Origin: Xanthomarina sp. F2636L | GTDB lineage: Bacteria > Bacteroidota > Bacteroidia > Flavobacteriales > Flavobacteriaceae | DNA length: 64,000 nt | Assembly (NCBI RefSeq): GCF_026410195.1 | Contig: NZ_JAPMLM010000054.1 | Coordinates: forward strand, 1 to 64,000 | Direction of reading: 5' to 3' | Shown here: positions 55,528 to 64,000 of the stretch, in pieces | How the letters are laid out: every line of letters begins with the position of its first letter | How positions within the stretch are numbered: the first letter of the stretch is position 1 | Translations under genes and position numbers: made by a program | The notes under the pieces: generated by a model | What the model saw: the letters and a program-made list of their open reading frames with translations, nothing else | Told to the model about the DNA's origin: nothing | Database searches by the model: none

Positions 55528-56721
55528 ATGAAAAAGAAACGTGTGATAGTTGGACTTTCTGGAGGAGTAGATTCCAGTGTAGCAGCCTACTTGTTAAAAG
55601 AACAGGGGTATGAGGTTATTGGCTTGTTTATGAAAAATTGGCATGACGATTCTGTGACCATTTCTAACGAATGTCCTTGGCTGGACGATAGCAACGATGC
55701 TATGTTAGTCGCAGATAAATTAGGCATTCCTTTTCAAACCGTTGATCTTAGTGAACAATATAAAGAACGTATTGTTGATTATATGTTTAACGAATATGAA
55801 AAAGGAAGAACACCAAATCCAGACGTGCTTTGTAACCGTGAAATAAAGTTCGATGTCTTTATGAAAATTGCCTTGGAGCTCGGAGCAGATTATGTGGCTA
55901 CGGGGCATTATTGTAGAAAAAGTACCTTTGAGAAAGATGGAAAGCAAATGCATCAGTTATTAGCTGGAGCCGATAACAACAAAGACCAATCGTACTTTTT
56001 GTGTCAGTTATCTCAAGGCCAACTTGCAAAAGCCTTATTTCCAATTGGCGAACTACAAAAATCAGACGTTAGAAAGATTGCAGCAGAACAAAACTTGATT
56101 ACTGCAGATAAAAAAGATTCCCAAGGACTTTGTTTTATTGGAAAAGTGAGATTGCCAGAATTTCTTCAGCAACAACTGAAGCCAAAAGAAGGCCTGATAG
56201 TTGAGGTGTCAGAAAATTTTGAGGCCTATCATCAAGAGATTCCAAGTTTCCCATCTAAAGAAGAGGCACTTCAATATGCATCAAAAAAGATTCCATATAC
56301 GCTTCAAGATGGAAAGGTGGTTGGAAAACATCAAGGGGCTCATTATTTTACTAAAGGACAGCGTAAAGGCCTGGCAGTGGGTGGTACAGTAGAACCTCTT
56401 TTTGTGATAGATACAAATGTGGACGACAATATTATTTATACCGGACAAGGGAAAGAGCATCCAGGACTGTATAAATCAGTACTTTTTGTTTCAAACGAAG
56501 AATTACATTGGGTTCGTGAAGATTTAAAATTGCAGGAAGCCGAAACTATGGAGGTGATGGCAAGAATTCGTTACAGACAAGCCTTGGAAAAAGCAACCTT
56601 ATATAAAGTGGCTTCAGGATTGTATGTAGAATTTCAAAACCCTCAGTCTGCCATGACCGAAGGACAATTTGTTGCTTGGTATCTAAAAGATGAATTAGTT
56701 GGTTCAGGAGTAATTTCTTAA
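55528..56721 (+). CDS. mnmA: tRNA-uridine 2-sulfurtransferase MnmA
   Basis: MnmA adds sulfur to U34 of certain tRNAs. The N-type ATP-pyrophosphatase has SGGVDSS (11-17). The catalytic cysteines Cys102 ([12 protein letters not shown]) and Cys202 (SQGLCFIGK) are in place. The 397-residue protein also has the tRNA-binding and beta-barrel domains. ATG 55528 was chosen over TTG 55513, because the TTG overlaps the promoter box. The subtilase gene follows after 24 bases. Confidence 0.97.
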   Translation: MKKKRVIVGLSGGVDSSVAAYLLKEQGYEVIGLFMKNWHDDSVTISNECPWLDDSNDAMLVADKLGIPFQTVDLSEQYKERIVDYMFNEYEKGRTPNPDVLCNREIKFDVFMKIALELGADYVATGHYCRKSTFEKDGKQMHQLLAGADNNKDQSYFLCQLSQGQLAKALFPIGELQKSDVRKIAAEQNLITADKKDSQGLCFIGKVRLPEFLQQQLKPKEGLIVEVSENFEAYHQEIPSFPSKEEALQYASKKIPYTLQDGKVVGKHQGAHYFTKGQRKGLAVGGTVEPLFVIDTNVDDNIIYTGQGKEHPGLYKSVLFVSNEELHWVREDLKLQEAETMEVMARIRYRQALEKATLYKVASGLYVEFQNPQSAMTEGQFVAWYLKDELVGSGVIS

Positions 56722-56745
56722 ATTGCATGAGTAAATTATACACTC

Positions 56746-58347
56746 ATGACCTCAAGACTACTTTTTTTATTACTACTTTGTTTTCAACTTCAGATTTTTG
56801 CCCAAGAAGATGCTTGGGTTTATTTAACAGATAAAGAAAATGTCGCTGCCTCTATTGCAGACCCTATTTCTATTTTAACTCAAAAAGCTATTGATAGAAA
56901 AGCAGCACATGCTGTGCCTATCGATGCTCGGGATGTGCCTGTAAACGAAACATATATTTCTCAAATAAAAACAGAACCTGGAATCATAGTTCTTGCCAAG
57001 TCCAAATGGTTTAATGCAATCCATGTTAGAGGTAGCGAAACAGATATCAATAATTTATCAGGTTTGGCTTTTGTGGATAACATTGTTTATGCCGATAATA
57101 ATTTGAATGCTAGAACTAGTGAGCCAGAGAATAAATTCAATTTAGAAACGCTTCGTGCAACTTTTAATTATGGGGCTGCTACCAATCAAATTGAAATGAT
57201 TCAAGGAGATCTGCTTCATCAGGAAAATTATACCGGAACAGGCTTGACTATTGCCGTGATTGATGCAGGTTTTCCTAACGTGAATACTATGGGAGGTTTT
57301 CAGCGTTTAAGAGATAATAATGGGATTCTTGGAGGTTACGATTTTTTTGATAGAAACCCAGATGTCTATGCCAATACCTCTAGTTCTCATGGAACACTGG
57401 TTTTAAGTACCATGGCTGGATATATTGAAGATTCCTATGTTGGTACAGCTCCGGATGCGTTTTATTATTTGTTTAGAACTGAAAATGCACCAAATGAAAA
57501 CCCAGTAGAAGAAAGTCTTTGGGTAGAAGCTGCCGAACGTGCTGATAGTTTAGGAGTCGATATTATCAATTCTTCATTGGGATATAAAACTTACGATAAC
57601 CCCAATTATACTCATTCAGATGCCGATTTAGATGGTTTGACTACCTTCATTAGTAAAGGAGCTAATATGGCTTTCGAAAAAGGAATCTTAGTGGTGAATT
57701 CAGCTGGAAACTCTGGAGCTAATGGTCTTGGCGCTCCTGCAGATGCAGCTGGAGTTTTTACTATTGGAGCTGTGGATTCTAATGGTGATTATGCGACGTT
57801 TAGTTCCCAAGGGAGTGCCTTTCAGCCGACTCAAAAACCAGATGTTGTTACTCAAGGTCAAGCTAGTGCAATTATATGGTCTAATAATACTGTTGGGGCT
57901 GCTAACGGAACATCATTTAGTTCTCCAATTATGGCAGGCGCTATAGCTTGTTTGTGGCAAGCGCTACCAGATTTAAATAATGCTGAAATCATGCAACTGG
58001 TTCGAGAATCGGCCTCACAATACAGCAGTCCAGATCATCTTTTAGGTTATGGTATTCCTAATTTGACCATGGCTTTAAATAACGGTTTAAGTATCGATCA
58101 GGTTCATAACATTCAAAAGAACATTCAGGTGTATCCAAATCCGGTTATAAATGAGCTTCATTTGTCTTTGCCTGTAACTGAAAAACAAGTTCAGGTGGTT
58201 TTTTATAATATGATAGGAAAAAAGGTCTTAGAAGCAAACTTGGATAAATCGTCAATAATTAATGTCTCGTCTTTAGCAAAAGGTGTTTATTTGTTGAAAA
58301 TGAAAACCCAAAATAAAACAATAACCAAAAAAATCATCAAAAAATAA
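56746..58347 (+). CDS. Secreted S8 subtilisin-like protease with T9SS sorting domain
   Basis: A signal peptide (ending QIFAQ) leads to an inhibitor-like prodomain (to about 130). The S8 domain has Asp173 (AVIDAGF), His215 (SSHGT) and Ser in NGTSFSSPIMAG. The last 75 residues, starting VYPNPVINELHLSLP and ending TKKIIKK, are a T9SS type A sorting domain. The enzyme should be exported across the outer membrane. The stop overlaps the next start by one base (TAATG). Confidence 0.95.
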   Translation: MTSRLLFLLLLCFQLQIFAQEDAWVYLTDKENVAASIADPISILTQKAIDRKAAHAVPIDARDVPVNETYISQIKTEPGIIVLAKSKWFNAIHVRGSETDINNLSGLAFVDNIVYADNNLNARTSEPENKFNLETLRATFNYGAATNQIEMIQGDLLHQENYTGTGLTIAVIDAGFPNVNTMGGFQRLRDNNGILGGYDFFDRNPDVYANTSSSHGTLVLSTMAGYIEDSYVGTAPDAFYYLFRTENAPNENPVEESLWVEAAERADSLGVDIINSSLGYKTYDNPNYTHSDADLDGLTTFISKGANMAFEKGILVVNSAGNSGANGLGAPADAAGVFTIGAVDSNGDYATFSSQGSAFQPTQKPDVVTQGQASAIIWSNNTVGAANGTSFSSPIMAGAIACLWQALPDLNNAEIMQLVRESASQYSSPDHLLGYGIPNLTMALNNGLSIDQVHNIQKNIQVYPNPVINELHLSLPVTEKQVQVVFYNMIGKKVLEANLDKSSIINVSSLAKGVYLLKMKTQNKTITKKIIKK

Positions 58348-59288
58348 TGCAGAATAGAATTACGCAACTTTTCAATACAACATATCCAATCATCCAAGCA
58401 GGTATGATTTGGAATTCCGGATGGCGTTTAGCCTCAGCTGCCAGTAATGCTGGAGCTTTGGGTTTAATTGGAGCAGGATCTATGTATCCTGACGTGTTGA
58501 GAGAACACATCCAGAAATGTAAAAAAGCAACCGATAAACCTTTCGGGGTAAATGTACCCATGTTATATCCAAATATTCAGGAAATCATGGATATCATTGT
58601 AGAAGAAGGTGTAAAAATTGTGTTTACCTCTGCTGGAAATCCGAAAACTTGGACCAGCTGGTTGCAAGAAAAAGGGATTACGGTGGTTCATGTGGTTAGC
58701 AGTGTAAAATTTGCTCTAAAAGCTCAGGAAGCTGGTGTAGATGCTATTGTTGCAGAAGGGTTTGAAGCTGGGGGACATAATGGAAGAGACGAAACAACTA
58801 CCTTAACTTTAATCCCAATGGTAAAGGAACAATTACAAATTCCATTGATTGCAGCTGGAGGGATTGCTACAGGAAAAGCCATGCTGGCTGCCATGGTTTT
58901 AGGCGCAGATGGAGTTCAAGTTGGTAGCCGATTTGTAGCTAGCGAAGAAAGTTCTGCACATCAAGCGTTTAAGCAAGTGGTAGTAGATGTCAAAGAAGGA
59001 GATACCCAATTAACTTTAAAAGAACTGGCACCTGTTAGACTGGTGAAAAACAAATTCTTTAACGAGATTCAAGACCTATATAAAACCTCTCCAACAAAAG
59101 AGCAGCTTATAGAGTTATTAGGAAGAGCCAGAGCCAAACGTGGCATGTTTGAAGGCGATTTAGAAGATGGCGAGTTGGAAATCGGACAAATTGCAGGCCT
59201 GATACACGACATCAAACCAGCTGCTCAAATTGTAGTAGATATGATGCAGGAATTTGAGGAGGCTAAGCAGTCTGTTTCTAATCTTTAA
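58347..59288 (+). CDS. Nitronate monooxygenase family FMN enzyme
   Basis: The 313-residue TIM-barrel starts NTTYPIIQAGMIWNSG and has AEGFEAGGHNGRDE, IPLIAAGGIATGKAM and GADGVQVGSRFVASEES, all NPD/FabK-type signatures for FMN binding. The family includes nitronate monooxygenase and FabK enoyl-ACP reductase; the catalytic role is not fixed by sequence. It overlaps the subtilase stop and lies 8 bases before the next gene, so all three may be cotranscribed. Confidence 0.88.
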   Translation: MQNRITQLFNTTYPIIQAGMIWNSGWRLASAASNAGALGLIGAGSMYPDVLREHIQKCKKATDKPFGVNVPMLYPNIQEIMDIIVEEGVKIVFTSAGNPKTWTSWLQEKGITVVHVVSSVKFALKAQEAGVDAIVAEGFEAGGHNGRDETTTLTLIPMVKEQLQIPLIAAGGIATGKAMLAAMVLGADGVQVGSRFVASEESSAHQAFKQVVVDVKEGDTQLTLKELAPVRLVKNKFFNEIQDLYKTSPTKEQLIELLGRARAKRGMFEGDLEDGELEIGQIAGLIHDIKPAAQIVVDMMQEFEEAKQSVSNL

Positions 59289-59296
59289 ACTTATAG

Positions 59297-60058
59297 ATGA
59301 ATTTAAAACATCTAACAACTCTTTTCTGTCTGATATTCTGTGTGTTGCTTTCAACTGCCCAAAAGCCAAGAAAAGTAAAAAAGGTATCAGAAAAGTTGTC
59401 GTTTTCAACAGCCAAATATGAAGTGTTGAAATCTAATAAGAACAAGAAACATGGTTTTTATAAAGAATACGATGATTATTATAGAAGACTTATTGTTTCA
59501 GGACAATATGATTTAGGAAAAAAAGAAGGTTTATGGAAAGAGTGGTATCAATCTGAAGATCTAAAAAGTGAAGGAAATTATCTAAATGATGAAGAAGTTG
59601 GTGTATGGGTATTTTATGATGATACTGGAAATTTACTGCATAAATATGATTACGATTCAAAAACATTACTGTATTCTAAAGAATGTGGAAATGATAAGGA
59701 GTACGAAATCCTTATAAAAGAAGAATCTGTATGGAAAACACTCGATTGTCCTCCTTCTATTCTTGGAGGCATGAACTCTTTAACTGTAGATTCAGCATAT
59801 ATTTTCTCTAAAAGTAGATTTAATGTCAAAGAAGTTGGAGGAATTTATGCAAACATTTCCATACATATTAGAAAGGATGGTACTGTTGGTGAGATGAAAG
59901 CCAATAATTCTTTTTTAAATTCAGATTACATAGCAATTCTAGAAGATGCAATAAACAATAAGGAAGTAGTTTGGTTGCCAGCTGAACTCGATGGTGAAAA
60001 AGTGGATGCGTATGTAAATTTTAAATCTAGTATAACGAGTAGTAGGAGAACGGAATAA
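59297..60058 (+). CDS. MORN-repeat protein with TonB-like C-terminal domain
   Basis: The 253-residue exported product (signal ending LLSTAQ) has two to three MORN repeats (GQYDLGKKEGLWKEW, EEVGVWVFYDD). Its C-terminal 90 residues, with GIYANISIHIRKDGTVGEMK, resemble TonB-like domains. It may interact with envelope proteins. The function is not known. It is convergent with the next gene. Confidence 0.78.
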   Translation: MNLKHLTTLFCLIFCVLLSTAQKPRKVKKVSEKLSFSTAKYEVLKSNKNKKHGFYKEYDDYYRRLIVSGQYDLGKKEGLWKEWYQSEDLKSEGNYLNDEEVGVWVFYDDTGNLLHKYDYDSKTLLYSKECGNDKEYEILIKEESVWKTLDCPPSILGGMNSLTVDSAYIFSKSRFNVKEVGGIYANISIHIRKDGTVGEMKANNSFLNSDYIAILEDAINNKEVVWLPAELDGEKVDAYVNFKSSITSSRRTE

Positions 60059-60065
60059 ACTTTAA

Positions 60066-61007
60066 TTACTCTTGTTTGCTTAACAAATCATCTATAGAAA
60101 CCTGATACAAGCTACTAGAACCATTACCTGCTTTGTTTAATTCAGTAATAAATTCTTCAGTAGTTAAGGGTTTTTCTTGTAGTATGTTTGTCTGGTCTCG
60201 TTTGCTAGTAAAGTACAAGGTATTGGTTTTAGTATCCACAAAAGGACAGTAATCCATTTTATCAGAATTGATGGTATTGCCTAAATTTTTCGCAATAGTC
60301 CAACCTTCATCTGTTTTAAAACTAATATATAAATCACCACTCCCAAAACCATCTGTTCTATTATAACTCCCAAATAGTAAATAAGATTCATCAGGAGCTA
60401 TAAAGGCATTGTATTCATAGCCTTCAGAATTTATGACATCGCCTAACTTTTTAGGAGTTTCGTACCTGTTGTTTATAAATGCACTCACATAGATATCATC
60501 TTTTGTTTTTAATTCTGTGTTATCTCTTGTAAAATAGAAGTTCCCATTATCAGCAATTGACGGATAAAACTCACCATGCTCCGTATTTATCGGAGATCCC
60601 ATATTTTTAGGTTCAGACCAAGCATCCTTTAAAGTTGGCCGTTCTACATACCAAATATCAAAATCTTTAGGTTCTAAATCTGTTGGGTCTAAAGCTCTAG
60701 ATGACACAAAATAGAGTGTCAAACCATCATGAGAATAAAACGGTTCTAAATCAAAAAACTGTCCAGAAAAAGAGACAACTTCTGCTTTTGTCCAGGTATT
60801 GTTTACTTTTTTTGAAGTAACAATTGCAGACAAATTGCCCATCACACTTTGTGCAGTAAACATAACTTCATGGCCATTAGGTGAGATAGCAACATCTCTA
60901 ACATGAGGAAAACTGTTGGTAGCTTCTGCCAGAAATACTTTTGGAACTTCTTGAGAAAAACAAAAGAAAGAAGACATGAACATGAAAAAGGCAATATAAA
61001 ATCTCAT
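60066..61007 (-). CDS. Exported WD40/PD40 beta-propeller protein
   Basis: Starting at MRFYIAFFMFMSS, a signal peptide ends SFFCFSQ. Six repeats of the TolB/PD40 type follow: PHVRDVAISPNGHEVMFTAQ, LEPFYSHDGLTLYFVSSR, GEFYPSIADNGNFYFTRD and others. The blades form a beta-propeller that could bind proteins or glycans in the periplasm. The 10 codons before the chosen start are not signal-like. No partner is in the window. Confidence 0.88.
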   Translation of the reverse strand: MRFYIAFFMFMSSFFCFSQEVPKVFLAEATNSFPHVRDVAISPNGHEVMFTAQSVMGNLSAIVTSKKVNNTWTKAEVVSFSGQFFDLEPFYSHDGLTLYFVSSRALDPTDLEPKDFDIWYVERPTLKDAWSEPKNMGSPINTEHGEFYPSIADNGNFYFTRDNTELKTKDDIYVSAFINNRYETPKKLGDVINSEGYEYNAFIAPDESYLLFGSYNRTDGFGSGDLYISFKTDEGWTIAKNLGNTINSDKMDYCPFVDTKTNTLYFTSKRDQTNILQEKPLTTEEFITELNKAGNGSSSLYQVSIDDLLSKQE

Positions 61008-61116
61008 AGTTATATTTTTTATGACAAGATAATTCATGCCGTTTAATAGAATTCTTAAAAGCGTGTTAATATGTTATAAAAAGCATGCTTAGTTAGTATA
61101 ACAAAAAGCGAAATAC

Positions 61117-61124
61117 TACTTTTG
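61117..61124 (+). promoter_or_regulatory. -7 box (TACTTTTG) touching the MATE start codon
   Basis: TACTTTTG matches TAnnTTTG and ends 4 bases before ATG 61129, so the transcript would be leaderless or nearly so. Confidence 0.5.
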
Positions 61125-61128
61125 CAAA

Positions 61129-62508
61129 ATGGTTTTGAAGAACTACACTAAAGAATTTAAATACAACTGGAAACTGTCGGCTCCCGTCATGCTAGGCATG
61201 CTTGGGCATACCTTTGTTCAGTTTATAGACAACATCATGGTTGGGCAAATTGGTACGGCCGAATTGGCTGCTGTGTCTTTAGGAAACAGTTTTATGTTTG
61301 TTGCCATGTCTTTGGGGATTGGTTTTTCAACAGCTATTACTCCTTTAATTGCCGAAGCCGATGCGGCTAATAATTTCACTCGTGGAAAATCTGCTTTAAA
61401 GCATGGGTTGTTTTTATGTACATCTTTGGGGCTCGTGTTATTTGCCATGTTGCTTTTTGCAAAACCTCTAATGTATTTAATGAAACAGCCAATTGAGGTA
61501 GTAGAGCTAGCTATTCCGTATCTGGATTTAGTCGCGTTTTCATTAATTCCTTTAATCATTTTTCAGGCGTTTAAACAGTTTAGTGATGGGTTGTCTATGA
61601 CCAGATATCCCATGTATGCTACTATTTTAGCAAATGTTCTCAATGTTATTTTTAATTACTTACTGATTTTTGGAAAATTTGGTTTTCCAGAACTAGGCAT
61701 TGTTGGAGCTGCTTATGGAACTTTAATTTCTAGAGTTGTCATGGTAGCTTATATCTGGTGGTTGTTAAAAGGAAAGGAGAAATCGAAGGCTTATGTAACC
61801 AATATCAAAATTTTTGTATTGGATAAGTTCATGCTTAAAAAAATGTTGAATTTAGGATTTCCAAGCGCCATGCAAATGTTTTTTGAAGTAGGTATTTTTA
61901 CTTCTGCCGTTTGGATTAGTGGGTTGCTCGGTAAAAATCCACAGGCAGCCAATCAAATAGCTTTAAATTTGTCGTCCATGACTTTTATGATTGCTACGGG
62001 CTTAAGTGTTACAGCAATGATTCGTGTTGGAAACCAAAAAGGGTTGAAGAATTTCTCGGAGTTGAGACGAATTGCATTTTCCATATTTTTATTAGGAACC
62101 ATTTTTGCTGTGTTTTTTGCATTCATCTTTTTTATTTTTCACAAGCATCTCCCAAAAATATATGTCGATTTTAACGATTTAGAAAATTTAGTAGATAATA
62201 CCGAAGTGGTTGCTATAGCTTCCAAACTATTAATTGCAGCAGCATTTTTCCAGATAAGTGATAGTATTCAGGTAGTCATGCTCGGTGCTTTAAGAGGTTT
62301 GCAGGATGTTAAAATTCCAACCATTATCACCTTTATATCTTATTGGATGATTGGCTTTCCTATTAGTTTTTTCTTAGGAAAAGAAGAACTATATGGCAGT
62401 TTTGGGATTTGGCTCGGACTTTTAGCTGGATTAACAACAGCAGCCATTTTATTGTATATCCGATTTAACTATCTTACGAAGAAATTAATTCTTAAGAGTG
62501 CTGCCTAA
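61129..62508 (+). CDS. MATE family multidrug/organic cation exporter
   Basis: The 459-residue protein has twelve hydrophobic helices, with PVMLGMLGHTFVQFIDNIMV, the start typical of NorM-like transporters, and FPSAMQMFFEVGIF in the second half. Such proteins export organic cations or toxic compounds in exchange for Na+ or H+. It stands alone on its strand. Confidence 0.94.
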   Translation: MVLKNYTKEFKYNWKLSAPVMLGMLGHTFVQFIDNIMVGQIGTAELAAVSLGNSFMFVAMSLGIGFSTAITPLIAEADAANNFTRGKSALKHGLFLCTSLGLVLFAMLLFAKPLMYLMKQPIEVVELAIPYLDLVAFSLIPLIIFQAFKQFSDGLSMTRYPMYATILANVLNVIFNYLLIFGKFGFPELGIVGAAYGTLISRVVMVAYIWWLLKGKEKSKAYVTNIKIFVLDKFMLKKMLNLGFPSAMQMFFEVGIFTSAVWISGLLGKNPQAANQIALNLSSMTFMIATGLSVTAMIRVGNQKGLKNFSELRRIAFSIFLLGTIFAVFFAFIFFIFHKHLPKIYVDFNDLENLVDNTEVVAIASKLLIAAAFFQISDSIQVVMLGALRGLQDVKIPTIITFISYWMIGFPISFFLGKEELYGSFGIWLGLLAGLTTAAILLYIRFNYLTKKLILKSAA

Positions 62509-62520
62509 AGTAAAAAGTGC

Positions 62521-62537
62521 TTTAAGTGTGCTAAAGT
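62521..62537. repeat. Left arm of inverted repeat around the four-helix-bundle gene
   Basis: TTTAAGTGTGCTAAAGT is the reverse complement of ACTTTAGCACACTTAAA, which equals the right arm ACTTTAGACACTTAAA (62975-62990) but for one extra base. Confidence 0.55.
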
Positions 62538-62585
62538 ACTTGGAGGGCTTTAAGGTTTCTGAATAGTGATGAAAACTGATTGGAT

Positions 62586-62938
62586 ATGACAAATAAGGAA
62601 TTTGCCCAGCAATTGGAAAAAAGAACGCTTAGGTTTGCCATGGATGTGTTGATGTTTTCTAGGAGTTTACCTAACAGTCCTGAAGCTTTAGTATTAAGAA
62701 ACCAGCTATCCAAATCAGGAACTAGTATTGGAGCTAATTATCGTGTAGCAAATAGATCTAGAAGTCCAAAAGACTTTAAAAATAAATTAAAATATGTGTT
62801 GGGGAAGCCAGTGAAACAGATTATTGCTTAGAAATTATTGAAACTCTCCATTGGAGTAAAAATGATAATTTTAAACCTTTAAAAGCTGAATCTAAAGAAC
62901 TATTGGCTATTTTTACATCCGTAGCAAACAAACTATAA
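62586..62938 (+). pseudogene. Four-helix-bundle (S23/IVP) protein gene, frameshifted
   Basis: The first frame (TNKEFAQQLEKRTLRFAMDV, NQLSKSGTSIGANYRVANRS, PKDFKNKLKYVLG) is a typical S23-like start but runs into a stop at 62829-62831. The frame one base back continues EASETDYCLEIIETLHW, LKAESKELLAIFTSVANKL and stop at 62936-62938, which completes the family's final helices. The switch lies at GGGG 62801-62804; one more G would restore about 117 codons. Such proteins occur in 23S rRNA intervening sequences and as free genes. Confidence 0.8.
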
Positions 62939-62957
62939 ATAATTATAAACATAAAAC

Positions 62958-63012
62958 TCTAGACAGTCTAGTGCACTTTAGACACTTAAAATTTTAGACA
63001 CTAATAACTTTT
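62958..63012. repeat. ACTTTAGACACTT-type repeats upstream of the 75-residue gene
   Basis: ACTTTAGACACTTAAA (62975-62990) is followed by TTTTAGACACTAATAA, two imperfect copies. Similar copies lie at 63264-63316. The start codon at 63017 follows a few bases after the second copy. Confidence 0.55.
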
Positions 63013-63016
63013 AAAC

Positions 63017-63244
63017 ATGGACTTCCCAAAATTCTTACTAGGTGATAACACCGACTTTCCAACAGCAATTTTTGTAATACATACAGAGTTTCCAAGATTT
63101 ATTATTAATTTAGAAAACGACGATGTAGAATGGCTCGAGGATTTCGATCAGCACGATCAAAAAGAACTTGAAACTGAAGCTGAAGGCCTAATCCAGCAAG
63201 CTACAGATTTCTATGATAGAGAAATTTCTCGCTATGAAGATTAA
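63017..63244 (+). CDS. Small acidic protein of unknown function
   Basis: The 75-residue product is very acidic (DDVEWLEDFDQHDQKELETE). It has a hydrophobic first third and a charged C-terminal helix. There is no signal peptide. No family was recognised, though its size and acidic helix suit a small cytoplasmic partner protein. It sits between two ACTTTAG repeat clusters. Confidence 0.65.
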   Translation: MDFPKFLLGDNTDFPTAIFVIHTEFPRFIINLENDDVEWLEDFDQHDQKELETEAEGLIQQATDFYDREISRYED

Positions 63245-63263
63245 TTTAAATAATTGAAACAAC

Positions 63264-63316
63264 AAGCACTTTAGGCACTCATAACTTTAGACACTTATAA
63301 CCGAGACACGTTAAAC
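63264..63316. repeat. ACTTTAGACACTT-type repeats upstream of the PAP2 gene
   Basis: GCACTTTAGGCACT and ACTTTAGACACTTATAA occur in line, similar to those upstream of the 75-residue gene, followed by a TTAAAC ATGA start context that also resembles that at 63017 (TTAAAC ATGG). Confidence 0.55.
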
Positions 63317-63889
63317 ATGATAGAGCAATTAGTACAATTAGACACGGAACTTTTTTTATACCTGAATAATTTAGGAAGCACCACTTGGGATGCTTTTTGG
63401 ATGTTTTACACCACAAAGTTTTATTGGATTCCGTTTTATGCTGTTTTATTGTATGTTATTTTTAGACAACATTCTCCTAGGATGTTTTTAATTATTTTAG
63501 TTACTGTGGCCCTTATGGTAACCTTTACAGACCAAATAACGAATTTGTTTAAAGATGGCTTCCAACGTTTAAGACCTTGTCATCAGGAAGGTGTCAAAGA
63601 TGTCATGAGAATTGTAAAGAAAGGCTGTGGTGGACAATATGGCTATTTTTCTGGTCATGCTTCAAACTCTATGGCTGTAGCAGTTTTTGTAGGTTTATTG
63701 TTAAGGCAAAAATACCAATATCTTATATTTGGTTTACTTTTTTGGTCTGCTGCAATGGGTTACAGTAGAATTTATATTGGAGTTCATTATCCCTTAGATG
63801 TATTGTGTGGGTTTATTTTTGGGGCACTTTCTGGGTTCATGTTTTATAAACTAAGTCAGTATTTAAAACATAAATTCAAACTACACTAG
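63317..63889 (+). CDS. PAP2 family membrane phosphatase
   Basis: The 190-residue protein has about five helices and the three-part phosphatase signature: KDGFQRLRP, FSGHASNS (catalytic His) and SRIYIGVHYPLDVL. It likely hydrolyses undecaprenyl pyrophosphate or phosphatidate on the outer face of the membrane. A shadow frame inside is not a gene. It converges with the partial gene at the window end. Confidence 0.92.
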   Translation: MIEQLVQLDTELFLYLNNLGSTTWDAFWMFYTTKFYWIPFYAVLLYVIFRQHSPRMFLIILVTVALMVTFTDQITNLFKDGFQRLRPCHQEGVKDVMRIVKKGCGGQYGYFSGHASNSMAVAVFVGLLLRQKYQYLIFGLLFWSAAMGYSRIYIGVHYPLDVLCGFIFGALSGFMFYKLSQYLKHKFKLH

Positions 63890-63890
63890 C

Positions 63891-64000
63891 TTACTTTTTC
63901 TCGAAAATATAATACACATTTAATAACCTATCGTTATACTGTTTGGAGGCTTTAGAAACACGATTTAAGTTGTAAGTTGTAATCTTTTCAATTTGGAAAT
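63891..64000 (-). CDS. C-terminal fragment of a gene running off the window (possible methyltransferase)
   Basis: On the minus strand, the frame is open from the right edge to a stop at 63891-63893 and gives 35 residues, from FQIEKITTYNLNRV to LLNVYYIFEKK. The strand-ending VYYIFEKK resembles the last strand of SAM-dependent methyltransferases, but this is a guess from a short piece. It is convergent with the PAP2 gene, only one base from its stop. Confidence 0.55.
   Translation of the reverse strand, partial: FQIEKITTYNLNRVSKASKQYNDRLLNVYYIFEKK

Noticed and set aside
54524-60058. Toxin-antitoxin systems suggested by the YwqK antitoxin label of the MORN-repeat proteins
   Set aside because: Both proteins have signal peptides and no small toxin gene is adjacent, so the label is a family name without functional support here.

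Overview
This window is a stretch of AT-rich chromosome from a marine-type member of the family Flavobacteriaceae (phylum Bacteroidota). The evidence is consistent: type IX secretion (T9SS) C-terminal sorting tails on two secreted proteins, Bacteroidota-type promoters (a TAnnTTTG box near -7, often with TTG near -33), a bTHX small ribosomal protein, the rpmB-rpmG-DUF4295-ftsY-rimO block, a bacillithiol enzyme (BshC), and many exported proteins whose signal peptides end in FSQ or AQ. The genus cannot be fixed from sequence alone. No rRNA, tRNA, complete insertion sequence, prophage or CRISPR array was seen.

Layout. 1-5 kb: end of a large repeat-built T9SS-exported protein, an M14 metallopeptidase and a SulP anion transporter. 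5-8.4 kb: coaD and ddl, divergent from a PASTA protein and an RluD-type pseudouridine synthase. 8.4-17.7 kb: small lipoproteins (one frameshifted), a YaaA-like protein, bTHX, a uracil-DNA glycosylase-like gene carrying an in-frame repeat insertion, an S15 peptidase, DoxX, a DEAD-box helicase and an exported protein of unknown function. 17.8-32 kb: htpG, a GMC oxidoreductase, an S9 peptidase, a FabH-type synthase, a CoA-binding protein, a sodium symporter, recR, a glycosyltransferase, a 2-oxoacid dehydrogenase E2 and an Old Yellow Enzyme. 32-39.7 kb: an exonuclease-FAH-Hpt-CinA run, then the ribosomal protein/ftsY/rimO block. 39.7-42.3 kb: an accessory-looking hsp20 cassette bracketed by two decayed copies of the same regulator/miaE-tail sequence. 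42.4-50.6 kb: bshC, a PLP decarboxylase, guaA, a LysM/periplasmic-binding fusion, and DUF922 and DUF3820 proteins. 50.8-64 kb: pyrG, yidC, MORN-repeat proteins, mnmA, a T9SS subtilase, a nitronate monooxygenase-like enzyme, a MATE exporter, a frameshifted four-helix-bundle (S23/IVP) gene, a PAP2 phosphatase and the end of one more gene.

How genes work together. Most of the window is housekeeping: nucleotide synthesis (guaA, pyrG), CoA and cell wall precursors (coaD, ddl), translation and RNA modification (rpmB, rpmG, bTHX, rimO, mnmA, miaE, RluD-type), membrane targeting (ftsY, yidC), protein folding (htpG, hsp20) and thiol metabolism (bshC). A second theme is extracellular protein use: M14, S15, S9 and S8 peptidases.

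No complete new system was found. The most interesting features are small: two single-base frameshifts (one exactly on an A AAA AAG slippery heptamer), the repeat element built into a glycosylase coding region, the duplicated decayed flanks of the hsp20 cassette, a duplicated hairpin-plus-conserved-box module after fabH, and repeat arms bounding the S23-like gene.
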